This document shows positions 8,584-17,516 of a stretch of DNA of 64,000 nucleotides, piece after piece. The notes below the pieces were generated by a model. That model saw only the letters and a list, made by a program, of their open reading frames with translations, was not told the origin of the DNA and did not search any database. How positions within the stretch are numbered: the first letter of the stretch is position 1; every line of letters begins with the position of its first letter. This DNA is from an uncultured Erythrobacter sp. (lineage in GTDB: Bacteria; Pseudomonadota; Alphaproteobacteria; Sphingomonadales; Sphingomonadaceae). The stretch lies in the NCBI GenBank assembly GCA_947493165.1, contig CANLPY010000002.1, forward strand, positions 372,001-436,000, read 5' to 3'. A program made the translations under genes and the position numbers.

Positions 8584-9534
8584 ATGATCGACGAACTCAA
8601 ACGCGCGGTTTTGGTCGAACAGGCCCGGCTTTCCATCAAGCACGGTTCGCAGAGCTTTTCCGCCGCATCCAAGCTGTTTGACGAGGAAACGCGGGAGCGC
8701 GCATGGCTGCTTTATGCTTGGTGTCGCAGGGCAGATGACATTGCCGACAATCAGGATTTGGGCGGCCCTTTAGGCGATCAATCCAGCGCCAAAGAACGCC
8801 TCGACCTCATCCGGCTGCTGACCACCAAAGCTCTTAACGGCGAACCCACTGGTGACCCGGCTTTCGATGCGCTGGGCGTGGTGGCGCAGGAATGCGGCCT
8901 CACCCAGCAAATGGCCGACGATGTGATCGAAGGCTTCGCGCTGGATGCTGCCGATTGGCGGCCGCGCACAGAGGCGGACATGCTGCGCTATTGCTATCAT
9001 GTGGCGGGCGCGGTTGGTGTAATGATGGCCGTGGTCATGGGCGTATCGCCTGATGATCGGGAAACGCTGGACCGCGCGTGTGACCTTGGCCTTGCCTTTC
9101 AACTTTCCAACATCGCCCGCGACATTGTGGAGGATGATGCGGCGGGCCGGTGCTATCTACCTGCAGAATGGCTGGTTGAGGAAGATATTGAGCCCGGCCA
9201 GCATACCAAGCCGCACCACCGGCAGGAGCTTGCCGATATGGCCGCAAAACTGGTGAAGCTGGTTGAAAAGCATGAGGCAGCGGCGCGGGTTGGCGCTGAA
9301 AAGCTGCCCTTCCGCAGCCGCTGGGCCGTGCTGAGCGCTGCGCGCATTTACGGCGCAATCGGGCGCAAGGTGCGCAAGCGCGGGACCGAAGCATGGAATG
9401 AGCGGGTGTACGTGCCGCGCTCTCAAAAGGCGATCTACGGCGCGCGCGCGTTCCTGTCTGCCGCCATCAACCGCGAGAAGCATCCTGATGGGCCGATCAC
9501 TTGGGGCATCAGCGACTTTCGTCCAGACGCTTGA
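8584..9534 (+). CDS. crtB: Phytoene synthase (15-cis-phytoene synthase)
   Basis: 316-residue squalene/phytoene synthase family enzyme that condenses two geranylgeranyl diphosphates to phytoene. The first Asp-rich Mg-diphosphate motif is DDIAD at residues 51-55; the second is RDIVEDDAAGRCYLP at about residue 179. SKLF near residue 29 and YAWCRRADDI are also typical of CrtB. A GAGG ribosome site lies at 8570-8573. It is the last carotenoid gene of this cluster, separated from crtI by the LOG gene and the hairpin at 8491-8569. The length is normal for the family. Confidence 0.94.
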   Translation: MIDELKRAVLVEQARLSIKHGSQSFSAASKLFDEETRERAWLLYAWCRRADDIADNQDLGGPLGDQSSAKERLDLIRLLTTKALNGEPTGDPAFDALGVVAQECGLTQQMADDVIEGFALDAADWRPRTEADMLRYCYHVAGAVGVMMAVVMGVSPDDRETLDRACDLGLAFQLSNIARDIVEDDAAGRCYLPAEWLVEEDIEPGQHTKPHHRQELADMAAKLVKLVEKHEAAARVGAEKLPFRSRWAVLSAARIYGAIGRKVRKRGTEAWNERVYVPRSQKAIYGARAFLSAAINREKHPDGPITWGISDFRPDA

Positions 9535-9566
9535 TGCGGGCGCTGAGCGCGACTAACCCCGCGTGC

Positions 9567-11462
9567 ATGATCAAAAAGCTCCTTATCGCCAATCGCGGCG
9601 AAATTGCCTGCCGTATCATGCGCACCGCGCGCGAAATGGGCGTCGCCACCGTCGCGGTCTATTCCGATGCCGACGCGAAGGCGCTGCATGTGCGCCAAGC
9701 CGACGAGGCGGTTCATATCGGACCCTCACCCGCGGCCGAAAGCTATCTCGTCGGCGAGAAGATCATTGCTGCGGCCAAAGAGACCGGAGCCGAGGCGATC
9801 CATCCCGGCTATGGCTTTCTGTCAGAGAACGCCGACTTTGCGCAAGCCGTGATCGACGCGGGCCTGATCTGGGTTGGCCCAAAGCCGGACAGCATCCGCG
9901 CGATGGGCCTGAAAGATGCGGCCAAGCAGCTGATGATGGATGCGGGCGTGCCCGTCACTCCCGGCTATCTCGGCGAAGATCAATCGGTCGAGCGCCTGTC
10001 CAAAGAGGCCGACGCCATCGGCTATCCCGTGCTGATCAAAGCGGTCGCGGGCGGCGGTGGCAAAGGGATGCGCAAGGTCGATGCCGCTGCCGACTTCGAG
10101 GCCGCGCTCGAAAGCTGCCGGCGCGAGGCCAAGGCCAGCTTCTCCAATGACGAAGTGCTGCTGGAGAAGTGGATCACCTCCCCCCGCCATATCGAAGTGC
10201 AAGTGTTCGGCGATTCACACGGCAATGTGGTGCATCTGTTTGAACGCGATTGTTCGCTGCAACGCCGCCACCAGAAGGTGATCGAGGAAGCCCCCGCCCC
10301 CGGCATGGATGAGGCCACTCGGACACAAATCTGCGCCGCCGCCGTGCGCGCCGCCAAGGCGGTCGATTACGAAGGCGCAGGCACGATCGAGTTCATCGCA
10401 GATGCCTCGGACGGCCTGCGCGCCGACCGCATCTTCTTTATGGAGATGAACACGCGGCTTCAGGTCGAACACCCCGTGACCGAGGAGATCACCGGCGTGG
10501 ACTTGGTCGAATGGCAGCTGCGCGTCGCCAGCGGCGAGCCGATCCCGCTGAAGCAGGACGAGCTGAGCATTGACGGCTGGGCCATAGAAGCGCGGCTCTA
10601 TGCAGAGGATCCGGCTAAAGGGTTTTTGCCGAGTACGGGGCGGTTGGATCATCTCCATCTTGAGGGAGATCGCATCGAAACAGGGGTCGAAGAGCACGAT
10701 GAAATCTCACCCTTTTACGATCCAATGGTCGCTAAATTGGTCAGTTGGGGCGAAGATCGCGAAGAAGCCCTTGATGATCTTTCGGACGCTTGCCTTTCGG
10801 TCGAAGTCGAACCGGTAAGGACGAATGCGTGGTTTCTGGCGCGGCTGTTGGCCGAACCTGACTTTAGAGCAGCAAAGCTGAGCACCGGCTTCATTGGCGA
10901 CAATCAGGACCGTTTGATTGCTCCACCTGAGCCAAGCGTAGACCTTCTCAAATCTGCCGCTGACGATCTTGTTTTAGTCAATGCAAACCCGCTTCTCGAC
11001 GACTTTATGCGTCGCAAACTCTACGGTTTTCGCCTTAACCGCAGTCCGAAAGAAGAAGTGCTACTTAAAGTCGAAGGCGAAGCAAAAGCCGTGCCCCTGA
11101 CCGTTAATGATGCATGGGATATGCAGGTCCAAACAGTCGTGAGTGATGGCGATCAGCGGACTTACTTTGAGAATGGAGCCGCATTCAGCGTCTCTCCGGA
11201 TCGCCATGACGGCACCGGCAACGCCTCCGCCGCCGACGGAGCGATCCTCGCTCCCATGCCGGGCAAGGTTATCGCGGTGGATGTAAGCGAAGGCCAAACA
11301 GTCAAAGCGGGCGACCGCCTGATGGTGCTGGAGGCGATGAAGATGGAGCATGCGCTCACCGCGCCGTTTGAGGGGACCGTCACCGAGCTTTCCGCCAGTA
11401 AGGATGCGCAGGTTCAGGTCGAGGCTGTGCTGTGCGTGGTGGAGCCGGTCGCGGAGGACTGA
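9567..11462 (+). CDS. Acyl-CoA carboxylase, biotin carboxylase/BCCP (alpha) subunit
   Basis: 631 residues. ATG 9567 starts the canonical MIKKLLIANRGEIACRI; a longer frame from 9501 has no coding character. The order is biotin carboxylase N-terminal domain (1-110), ATP-grasp with Gly-rich loop AGGGGKGMRKV near residue 165, MEMNTRLQVEHPVTE near 293, biotin carboxylase C-domain to about 445, a poorly conserved linker, and a C-terminal biotinyl domain with EAMKMEH (Lys592 biotinylated). The enzyme carboxylates biotin for the beta subunit encoded next. Propionyl-, methylcrotonyl- or another acyl-CoA is possible; sequence alone does not settle it. Codon use between about 10600 and 11170 is less GC-rich at third positions than the flanks, which may mark recombination. 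Confidence 0.9.
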   Translation: MIKKLLIANRGEIACRIMRTAREMGVATVAVYSDADAKALHVRQADEAVHIGPSPAAESYLVGEKIIAAAKETGAEAIHPGYGFLSENADFAQAVIDAGLIWVGPKPDSIRAMGLKDAAKQLMMDAGVPVTPGYLGEDQSVERLSKEADAIGYPVLIKAVAGGGGKGMRKVDAAADFEAALESCRREAKASFSNDEVLLEKWITSPRHIEVQVFGDSHGNVVHLFERDCSLQRRHQKVIEEAPAPGMDEATRTQICAAAVRAAKAVDYEGAGTIEFIADASDGLRADRIFFMEMNTRLQVEHPVTEEITGVDLVEWQLRVASGEPIPLKQDELSIDGWAIEARLYAEDPAKGFLPSTGRLDHLHLEGDRIETGVEEHDEISPFYDPMVAKLVSWGEDREEALDDLSDACLSVEVEPVRTNAWFLARLLAEPDFRAAKLSTGFIGDNQDRLIAPPEPSVDLLKSAADDLVLVNANPLLDDFMRRKLYGFRLNRSPKEEVLLKVEGEAKAVPLTVNDAWDMQVQTVVSDGDQRTYFENGAAFSVSPDRHDGTGNASAADGAILAPMPGKVIAVDVSEGQTVKAGDRLMVLEAMKMEHALTAPFEGTVTELSASKDAQVQVEAVLCVVEPVAED

Positions 11463-11475
11463 TCGTGCTTCCAAC

Positions 11476-11599
11476 CTCTCTCCTTTAGGGGAGAGGCAGT
11501 GAGACTTGGCAGCTTGCTGCCTAGTCGCAGCGGAGAGGGGCTTGCAGGAACCATTGCGCACGCTTTCCCCACCCCCTAACCCCCTCCCCTGAAGGGGAG
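11476..11599. repeat. GC-rich palindromic elements between carboxylase subunit genes
   Basis: The 148-bp spacer contains two inverted repeats built on the same theme: CTCTCC/GGAGAG at 11478-11495 and CTCCCC-TGAA-GGGGAG at 11584-11599. Between them are another GGAGAGG at about 11533 and a C-rich run (about 11566-11589). Both hairpins look like parts of a dispersed REP-like element rather than coding sequence. The second hairpin ends immediately before the downstream start, and its GGGGAG could serve as the ribosome site for the beta subunit, so stem formation might limit its translation. No T-run is present, so termination is unlikely. Confidence 0.6.
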
Positions 11600-11610
11600 T
11601 GGGAATCGGG

Positions 11611-13161
11611 ATGAGCTGGGCCAAAGAACTCGAAGAACTGCGCGCACGCGAGGCGATGGCCGAGGAAATGGGCGGGCCGGACAAAGTCGCGCGCCAGCAT
11701 GGCCGGGGCAAGATGGACGCCCGCGCTCGATTGGCTGCGCTGTGCGATCCCGGCTCTTTCCGCGAGATCGGCAAAATCGCCGGCAACGCCCGCTATGACG
11801 AGAACGGCGATCTGGCCGGTGTCACTCCTGCTCCATTCCTGTTCGGCAAAGCGACCGTCAATGGCCGCCCCATCGTCGCGACCGCCGACGATTTCACCAT
11901 TCGCGGCGGCGCGGCGGATGCGGGCATTTCGCGCAAGATGGTGCAGGCGGAAAAGATGGCGCACGAGCTGAAGCTGCCGATCGTCAAGATGATCGACGGC
12001 ACTGGCGGCGGCGGCAGCGTCAAAACGCTGGAGCAAATCGGCGCGACCTATATCCCCGCCGTGCCCGGCTGGGGCGATGTTGTTGAAAACCTCGACACTG
12101 TCCCCGTCGTCGCGCTCGCGCTTGGCCCGACCGCTGGCCTTGGCGCGGCCCGCATTGTCGCGAGCCATTACTCAATTATGGTGCGCGGCCTTTCGCAATT
12201 GTTCGCCGCTGGCCCCGCCGTGGTTGATGGGCTGGGCGAAAGCTACAAGGGCTCTGCTGATCATGTGCAGGCCAAGGAAGAGCTGGGCGGCGTTGATATT
12301 CACACCCGCAACGGCGTGGTTGATGATGAGGTTGCCAGCGAAGCCGAAGCCTTTGCCCGCGCGCGCCATTTCCTAAGCTTTATGCCCGAACATGTCGGCC
12401 AGCACGCCCGCCGCGCGCAGCCGAGCGATCCGGTGGACCGGCGTGAGGAAGCCTTGCTCAGCCTCGTCCCGCGCGATGACAAGCAGGTGTACTCCATGCG
12501 CCGCGCGATGGACCTGATCCTGGATACCGGCACGGTGTTTGAGATTGGCAGGAATTGGGGCCGCGCCGCGATCACCGCGCTTGCCCGGCTGGATGGCTAT
12601 CCGGTCGCAGTTGTGGCGAGCGATCCGAGCTATCTCGGCGGCAGCTGGGAGGCGAAGACGTCTGAAAAGGTCGAGCGCTTCGTCAAACTCGCCGATCAAT
12701 TCCGTCTGCCAATCGTGCACCTCGTCGACAACCCCGGATTTATGATCGGGCGTGAGGCGGAAATGGCGGGTACGATCCGCTACGGCGTGCAAGCGATGAA
12801 CGCGATCTATAAGGCCAGCGTCCCGCTCGCCAGCATTGTGATGCGCCGCGCCTATGGGATCGCGGGCAGCGCGATGAGCAATGCCGACAAATTCCAATAT
12901 CGCTATTGCTGGCCATCGGGCGATTGGGGCAGCCTGCCCATCGCGGGCGGGTTGGAAGTCGCCTACAAGTCCGAGCTGGAGGCGGCAGAGGATCCCGCGG
13001 CCCTGCTTGCCGAAATTCAAGAGCGGCTGAGCAAAGTCACCTCTCCCTTCCGCAGCGCTGAACGATACAATGTCGAGGATATTATCGACCCGCGCGACAC
13101 CCGCCCTTTGCTGTGCGAATTTGCAGAGTTGGCGTGGCGGAAGCTCGAAGCAGAGCAATGA
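11611..13161 (+). CDS. Acyl-CoA carboxylase carboxyltransferase (beta) subunit
   Basis: 516 residues with the two crotonase-fold carboxyltransferase halves. ATG 11611 (MSWAKELEELRAREAMAEEMGG) is chosen; a GTG four codons upstream (11599) is possible. KVARQHGRGKMDARARLAAL is the family N-terminal signature. GTGGGGSVKTL and GPTAGLGAARIV form the first-half acyl-CoA/oxyanion region; NPGFMIGREAE and RRAYGIAGSAM the second. It lacks several blocks expected of textbook PccB or MccB, so the acyl-CoA substrate is left open. It pairs with the alpha subunit upstream. If it takes propionyl-CoA it would receive the product of the valine cluster at 21-28 kb; that is inference. Confidence 0.85.
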   Translation: MSWAKELEELRAREAMAEEMGGPDKVARQHGRGKMDARARLAALCDPGSFREIGKIAGNARYDENGDLAGVTPAPFLFGKATVNGRPIVATADDFTIRGGAADAGISRKMVQAEKMAHELKLPIVKMIDGTGGGGSVKTLEQIGATYIPAVPGWGDVVENLDTVPVVALALGPTAGLGAARIVASHYSIMVRGLSQLFAAGPAVVDGLGESYKGSADHVQAKEELGGVDIHTRNGVVDDEVASEAEAFARARHFLSFMPEHVGQHARRAQPSDPVDRREEALLSLVPRDDKQVYSMRRAMDLILDTGTVFEIGRNWGRAAITALARLDGYPVAVVASDPSYLGGSWEAKTSEKVERFVKLADQFRLPIVHLVDNPGFMIGREAEMAGTIRYGVQAMNAIYKASVPLASIVMRRAYGIAGSAMSNADKFQYRYCWPSGDWGSLPIAGGLEVAYKSELEAAEDPAALLAEIQERLSKVTSPFRSAERYNVEDIIDPRDTRPLLCEFAELAWRKLEAEQ

Positions 13162-13163
13162 AA

Positions 13164-13266
13164 CGGCAGTGAAGCTGCCGCAAGGGTCTCGTGCCCGCCC
13201 GCAGCGACGCGACCGTCAGCTCGCATGAGCGAGGAAGTCGCATGCCCGGATCGGCGTGCGGCAAAA
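13164..13266. repeat. Hairpin-rich intergenic repeat, copy B
   Basis: This gap between the convergent carboxylase beta and MFS genes matches 3206-3305. After an upstream hairpin (CGGCAG...CTGCCG, 13164-13180, whose arm sequence differs from that of copy A) come CAAGGG, GCCCGCCCGCA-CGA-GCGACCGTCAG-TCGC and TGAGCGAGGAA-TCGC, nearly identical in both. The hairpin GCGACCGTCAGCTCGC (13209-13224) has one mismatch in its stem where copy A is perfect. The first stem has changed sequence but kept base pairing, which points to selection on structure. Position between convergent genes fits a bidirectional transcription end or a mobile REP-like unit. Confidence 0.7.
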
Positions 13267-14499
13267 TCAAGAAGGCGCGTTGGGTCGCCGAAACAAGACA
13301 CCGCGCTCGCTGAACAACACAAAGCCAAGACCGATCAATCCGCAGACCAGCATAGCCAGCGCCAGCGGCTGCGCAGTGCCATCATATTGATAGCCAATAA
13401 AGCCGCCCAAAATTGCGCCTGTTCCCATGCGTAACGCGGTGTGCGCGCTGCTCGCTGCCCCTGCGATTTTCGCAAAAGGCTGCATCGCAATCGAAGAGAA
13501 ATTCGATCCGATAAAGCCCAGCATCGCCATGTTGATACTGAGCAAGATCACGAACTCATTCAGGCTTTGCGGCTGATTGCTGGCTGACCACCACAGCACC
13601 GCGCTGTTCACAATGAAGGCCAGCAATGCCGTATGCCCGACCCGGCGCGCGCCAAACCGTTCGACAATGCGCGAATTGGTAAAGTTGGCCGCGACCATCC
13701 CGATCACCGCGCCGCCAAAGATGATCGCGAAATAATTGCCCATGCCAAAGGCCTCGCCGATCAGTTGCTGCGAGGAATTGAGGAAGCCGAACAGGCTGCC
13801 AAACACGAGCGCGCTGCCGATCACATAACCAACAGAACCGCGTACGGTGAGCGCTTGCCCCATGTTGCGCAGGATCGTTGGCGGGTCAATTTCCTGCACG
13901 TTTTCAGCGGCGAGGCTTTCCGGCAGGCGCATCCACACCCACGCGCCGACGATCACGCCCATCAGCGCCATCGCGCCGAAGATCGCTCTCCATCCCGCGA
14001 TGATCATAATCCCCTGGCCAATCGCCGGTGCAACAATTGGCACGAGCAAGAAGATCATCATAATAAGGCTCATCAAGCGGGCCATCCGGTCACCGCCAAC
14101 ATGATCGCGCACAATCGCAGCAGGCACCACAGAAAGGCCCGCGCAGGCGATGCCCTGCACCACGCGCATAACCACCATCACGCCAAAATCGCTAACCAGC
14201 GCACAGCCCAGCGACAGCACGATGTAAGCGATTAGCGCAACGGCGAGCACCGGGCGGCGGCCAAACCTATCTGCAAATGCGCCGGGGAAGAACGCGCCGA
14301 TCCCCGCGCCCAGAAAATATGCGCTGATAACCAGCTGGCGATCATTGCCGCCCGCGCCCATTTCATCCGCCATATCGCCAAGCGCCGGCAACATCGCATC
14401 AATGCCAAAGGCTTGCAGGCTCATCAGCATCGCCATCAGCACGATCATTTCGCGCTCGCCCAGCGGGCGTCTTTCAGAAGTGGCAAGGGTTGCAGACAT
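13267..14499 (-). CDS. MFS drug efflux transporter (Bcr/CflA type)
   Basis: 410-residue inner-membrane transporter with about twelve hydrophobic segments. The start at 14499 (MSATLATSERRPLGEREMI) follows AAGGAG; a longer frame from 14586 lacks a ribosome site. SLQAFGIDAMLPALGDMA in TM1 and GAFADRFGRRPVLA (the MFS motif A between TM2 and TM3) are characteristic of the DHA1 Bcr/CflA group, proton antiporters exporting bicyclomycin, chloramphenicol or similar compounds. The actual substrate is unknown. It stands alone, convergent with the carboxylase and divergent from dinB with a 107-bp gap. Confidence 0.87.
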   Translation of the reverse strand: MSATLATSERRPLGEREMIVLMAMLMSLQAFGIDAMLPALGDMADEMGAGGNDRQLVISAYFLGAGIGAFFPGAFADRFGRRPVLAVALIAYIVLSLGCALVSDFGVMVVMRVVQGIACAGLSVVPAAIVRDHVGGDRMARLMSLIMMIFLLVPIVAPAIGQGIMIIAGWRAIFGAMALMGVIVGAWVWMRLPESLAAENVQEIDPPTILRNMGQALTVRGSVGYVIGSALVFGSLFGFLNSSQQLIGEAFGMGNYFAIIFGGAVIGMVAANFTNSRIVERFGARRVGHTALLAFIVNSAVLWWSASNQPQSLNEFVILLSINMAMLGFIGSNFSSIAMQPFAKIAGAASSAHTALRMGTGAILGGFIGYQYDGTAQPLALAMLVCGLIGLGFVLFSERGVLFRRPNAPS

Positions 14500-14606
14500 C
14501 AGGCGATGCTCCTTGCGCGCTCGACCGGCTAATGGGAAGGGCGAATTGCGCATGATCAGGCCGGGAGAGGTTCCGCATCGCGGCAAAGCGCGGTATTTGC
14601 ATCTAA

Positions 14607-15749
14607 ATGAGCAGCGATGCGGCAGATGAACTTGAAGATGGCGAGGATGCGCCCTCGGCTGGCAATGGCGGTCTGCGCAAGATTATCCATGTCGATATGG
14701 ACGCGTTCTTTGCCAGCGTGGAACAGCGCGACAATCCTGAACTGCAAGGTAAGCCGGTCGCCGTTGGCGGTTCAGGCGGGCGCGGCGTGGTCGCAGCCGC
14801 CAGCTATGAGGCACGAAAGTTTGGCGTAAAAAGCGCGATGCCATCCGTCACCGCCAAGCGGCTGTGTCCTGATCTGATTTTTGTGCGCCACCGCTTTGAC
14901 GCCTATAAAGAGGCGAGCCGCACGATCCGCAAAATCTTTGAACATCACACGCCGCATGTCGAACCACTCAGCCTGGATGAAGCCTATCTTGATGTGACCG
15001 AAGATCGGCTGGGTATCGGCAGCGCCACCCGTATTGCCGAACTGATCCGGCAAGAGATCAAAGCCAAGACGCGGCTAACCGCGAGTGCAGGCATCTCTTA
15101 CAACAAATTCCTCGCCAAGATCGCCAGCGACCAGAACAAGCCCGATGGAATGTGCGTAATTCGTCCGGGGCAAGGCGCGGATTTTGTGGCGACGCTGCCG
15201 ATCCGCCGCTTCCACGGCGTCGGACCAAAGGCCGAGGAGAAAATGAAGCGGCTAGGCATCGCGACCGGCGGGGATTTAGCGGCGCAAGATATCGACTTTC
15301 TACGAGCGAATTTTGGCAGCTCTGCTGACTATCTGTTCCGCGCCGCGCGCGGCATAGACCTGCGCCCGGTCAGCGCGCACCGGGAACGCAAATCTGTGGG
15401 CGGAGAACGGACCTTTAGCGATGACATTTCAAGCGGCGCGGCCCTGCGCGAAACGCTGGAGAACATCATCGACATCGTGTGGGAGCGGATCGAAAACGCC
15501 AAAGCGCGCGGGCGCACGGTAACGCTCAAAATGAAATACACCGATTTTCAATCAATGACGCGGTCCAAATCCGTGCCGCATTGGGTCGCAGATAAGCAGG
15601 AGTTCGCTGCTATCGGGCGGGCATTGCTGGAAGAGGCTCTGCCGCTGCCGCTGCCAATCCGATTGATGGGTCTGACATTGTCGAACCTTGACCGCGGCAA
15701 AGCCAAGGAAGCGCCCAAAAGCGACACTGCCCAGCTTTCCCTGCTTTAG
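14607..15749 (+). CDS. dinB: DNA polymerase IV (Y-family translesion polymerase)
   Basis: 380 residues. IIHVDMDAFFASVEQRDNP (about 26-44) holds the first catalytic carboxylate and the steric-gate region; SLDEAYLDVTE near residue 118 holds the other catalytic acids. FHGVGPKAEEKMKRLGI is the helix-hairpin-helix thumb, and a little-finger domain follows. The C-terminus ends in QLSLL, which resembles the beta-clamp-binding peptide QLxL(F). There is a short acidic N-terminal extension before the palm. It copies past damaged bases with low fidelity. No LexA box was recognised upstream, and no imuA/dnaE2 neighbours are present. Confidence 0.93.
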   Translation: MSSDAADELEDGEDAPSAGNGGLRKIIHVDMDAFFASVEQRDNPELQGKPVAVGGSGGRGVVAAASYEARKFGVKSAMPSVTAKRLCPDLIFVRHRFDAYKEASRTIRKIFEHHTPHVEPLSLDEAYLDVTEDRLGIGSATRIAELIRQEIKAKTRLTASAGISYNKFLAKIASDQNKPDGMCVIRPGQGADFVATLPIRRFHGVGPKAEEKMKRLGIATGGDLAAQDIDFLRANFGSSADYLFRAARGIDLRPVSAHRERKSVGGERTFSDDISSGAALRETLENIIDIVWERIENAKARGRTVTLKMKYTDFQSMTRSKSVPHWVADKQEFAAIGRALLEEALPLPLPIRLMGLTLSNLDRGKAKEAPKSDTAQLSLL

Positions 15750-16247
15750 TTACTGACCCTGAACTTTGCGCCAATGGTCGAGCCGGATACGGGTTGTTCG
15801 GCTCAGAGGTTCAGGAAGGGAATGAGTTGGGAAAAACCGCGCCTCCAATATCTCCCGCGCGTCTGGAACGGGGTGGTCATCGCAAATCGCTGTAAAAAGA
15901 TGCGCGGTGTGCGGTGCGCCTGATATTTCTTCCTCAATCTCACCGATTTTTGTGACGGAGCTTAGCGTCAATCCCACTTCTTCTCGTACTTCGCGCATCG
16001 CAGCCGTGGCCGGATCTTCACCCGGCTTCAATCCCCCGCCCGGCAAAGCCCAGCCTTGCGGGCCATAGCTATGCCGCAAGAGCAGCAGATTGCCACCAAA
16101 GTCAGTGACGATAACAGAGCACCCGGCAAGCGGCGTTCTGCGAAACTTGCGCCAGCGGTGGCGGATTTTGTGCGCCAGCGGGAGCATGGCCCGGTGCAAT
16201 GGGGCGGGAAAGAGGCGTTCGATCAAGCGCTCAATCATGTGAAGCAT
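15750..16247 (-). CDS. Nudix hydrolase
   Basis: 165 residues with a clear Nudix box: GGGLKPGEDPATAAMREVREEVGL, matching Gx5Ex7REUxEExGU, where the Glu residues bind the metal for hydrolysis of a nucleoside diphosphate-X bond. A short amphipathic N-terminal region precedes it. Start options are 16247 or ATG 16238, the latter overlapping the pgl stop as ATGA; both keep the gene translationally coupled to pgl. Substrate is not predictable from this fold; ADP-ribose, NADH and oxidised nucleotides are common in the family. It is convergent with dinB, the two stops adjoining at 15749/15750. Confidence 0.85.
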   Translation of the reverse strand: MLHMIERLIERLFPAPLHRAMLPLAHKIRHRWRKFRRTPLAGCSVIVTDFGGNLLLLRHSYGPQGWALPGGGLKPGEDPATAAMREVREEVGLTLSSVTKIGEIEEEISGAPHTAHLFTAICDDHPVPDAREILEARFFPTHSLPEPLSRTTRIRLDHWRKVQGQ

Positions 16248-16855
16248 GTGACAGGCTGCGTCGCTGCCGCCAAAACGCGCGCGATCGGCAGGTCATGCTC
16301 GCCGGCCATCGCCGCTTCAAACACGGTGCGTTTATCCGCTGATCCCCCAAGCGTGAAGAGCACTTGATCGCTGGCGAGCAGCGCCGGGATCGTCAGGGTA
16401 ATCCGGTCAAATGGCGCCTCTGGCGGCAGCGGATCGGGCGTTAGGCGGCGGATCATTTGCGCGTCATCCACTTGCGGATCAGTGTTGGGAAACAATGAGG
16501 CGATATGGCCATCGCCGCCCATTCCCAGCCATGTCAGGGCAAAATGCGGCGGCGTTTCAGCATCGCCAAGCGCTACAACCTGCGCGCCTGCTGGTTCAAA
16601 AATTGCGCGCAATTTCCCGGTGTTCGAGGCGGCGTGATCTTCTGACACGACGCGGTCATCATTGGGCCAAAAGGCAATGCGCGACCAATCCAGCGGATGC
16701 TTTACCAGCGCTTCAAAGATCGGAAACGGGGTCGATCCGCCCGGTACGGTGATCGCAACTGGATCGCTGGACGCATCAAGCGCGGTTGAAAGCCGCTTTG
16801 CCACCCAATCAGCGATATCCATTTTACTGGCGTCTTCAATCATTTCTATTGTCAT
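16235..16855 (-). CDS. pgl: 6-phosphogluconolactonase
   Basis: 206 residues, slightly shorter than the usual 220-260. ITVPGGSTPFPIFEAL is the sugar-phosphate loop, FWPNDDRVVSEDHAASN is the SDER-like conserved block, and GMGGDGHIASLFP is the diagnostic DevB/NagB-type motif with the catalytic His. It hydrolyses 6-phosphogluconolactone, the second step of the oxidative pentose phosphate and Entner-Doudoroff routes. Neighbouring zwf or edd genes are not in the window. It overlaps the downstream Nudix gene. The terminator of dps at 16870-16903 lies just upstream, so it must have its own promoter in the short space before 16855 or depend on read-through. Confidence 0.88.
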   Translation of the reverse strand: MTIEMIEDASKMDIADWVAKRLSTALDASSDPVAITVPGGSTPFPIFEALVKHPLDWSRIAFWPNDDRVVSEDHAASNTGKLRAIFEPAGAQVVALGDAETPPHFALTWLGMGGDGHIASLFPNTDPQVDDAQMIRRLTPDPLPPEAPFDRITLTIPALLASDQVLFTLGGSADKRTVFEAAMAGEHDLPIARVLAAATQPVTCFT

Positions 16856-16869
16856 CCCGCCCGCATAGC

Positions 16870-16903
16870 AAAAGGGCCGCCCCCGGCTACCCGGAAACGG
16901 CCC
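16870..16903 (-). terminator. Intrinsic terminator downstream of dps
   Basis: On the minus strand the sequence forms GGGCCG...CGGCCC with an inner CCGG/CCGG pairing and is followed by TTTT. It lies 44 bp after the dps stop codon, the expected place for rho-independent termination, and separates dps from pgl. Confidence 0.75.
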
Positions 16904-16946
16904 ATCTGCATATGTATTCGTTGCCAGCCGGTGTGATGGTGCCGGG

Positions 16947-17408
16947 TTATTTCAGCAGCGAATTGAGGAACCACACGCGTTCTTCGGCCATATCGGTCCA
17001 ATCATCGATCAAGCCGTCGGTTGCATTGTCACCTGCTTCGTCAGCGAGTGGCTTCATCGATTTGAGACGCGCAACCAATTTCGTGTTGTCGTCGCGCAAT
17101 TCTGCGATCATATCTTCTGCTGCAAGAGAGGCGTTATCCTGATCCTTGATCTGGGTGTGCTGCACCACTGACCCAATCGAAGTCAGCGTATCGCCGCCCA
17201 TTTTGCGGGCACGCTCACCAATCGCATCAATCTGGCCCTGAATTTCAATCGCCTGCTCATCAAACAACAGGTGCAGATCGCGAAAACGCGGGCCTGTCAC
17301 GTGCCAGTGGAAGTTCTTTGTCTTGATATAGAGAGCGAAATGATCTGCAAGCAATGCATTGATTTCATTAATTATCGCAGTTTTTGAATTGTCTTTTGGA
17401 TCATGCAT
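16947..17408 (-). CDS. dps: Dps family ferritin-like DNA protection protein
   Basis: 153 residues, four-helix-bundle Dps/ferritin-like. KNFHWHVTGPRFRDLHLLFDEQ carries the ferroxidase ligands (His-His, Asp, Glu) that lie at the dimer interface in Dps. The rest of the bundle (IDAIGERARKMGGDTLTS) fits the family, and length is normal. The start at 17408 is preceded by a strong AGGAGG. The protein forms dodecamers that oxidise and store iron using hydrogen peroxide and may bind DNA. A clear intrinsic terminator follows at 16870-16903. Next to it is a GDT1-like membrane protein, a possible metal-handling association. Confidence 0.92.
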   Translation of the reverse strand: MHDPKDNSKTAIINEINALLADHFALYIKTKNFHWHVTGPRFRDLHLLFDEQAIEIQGQIDAIGERARKMGGDTLTSIGSVVQHTQIKDQDNASLAAEDMIAELRDDNTKLVARLKSMKPLADEAGDNATDGLIDDWTDMAEERVWFLNSLLK

Positions 17409-17516
17409 ATATGCCTCCTAAATCCGTTTGGCGCCGTGGCGCGTGTTCATAATTCCAACGGTTGAGGCGCGCTATAGTTTCGCGGAATTCCAAGCCGCAG
17501 TGATCGTATAAAGCGA

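Noticed and set aside
5059-9534. Possible photosynthesis gene cluster around the crt genes
   Set aside because: Only crtY, crtI and crtB are present; no bch, puf or puh genes are in the window, so phototrophy cannot be claimed from it.
12373-13158. Long minus-strand open frame opposite the carboxylase beta gene
   Set aside because: A shadow of a high-GC gene; the translation is Arg/His/Ala-rich without any domain, and the plus-strand product is a clear carboxyltransferase.
16235-16247. Frameshift between pgl and the Nudix gene
   Set aside because: The overlap is an ordinary coupled stop/start and both proteins are complete.
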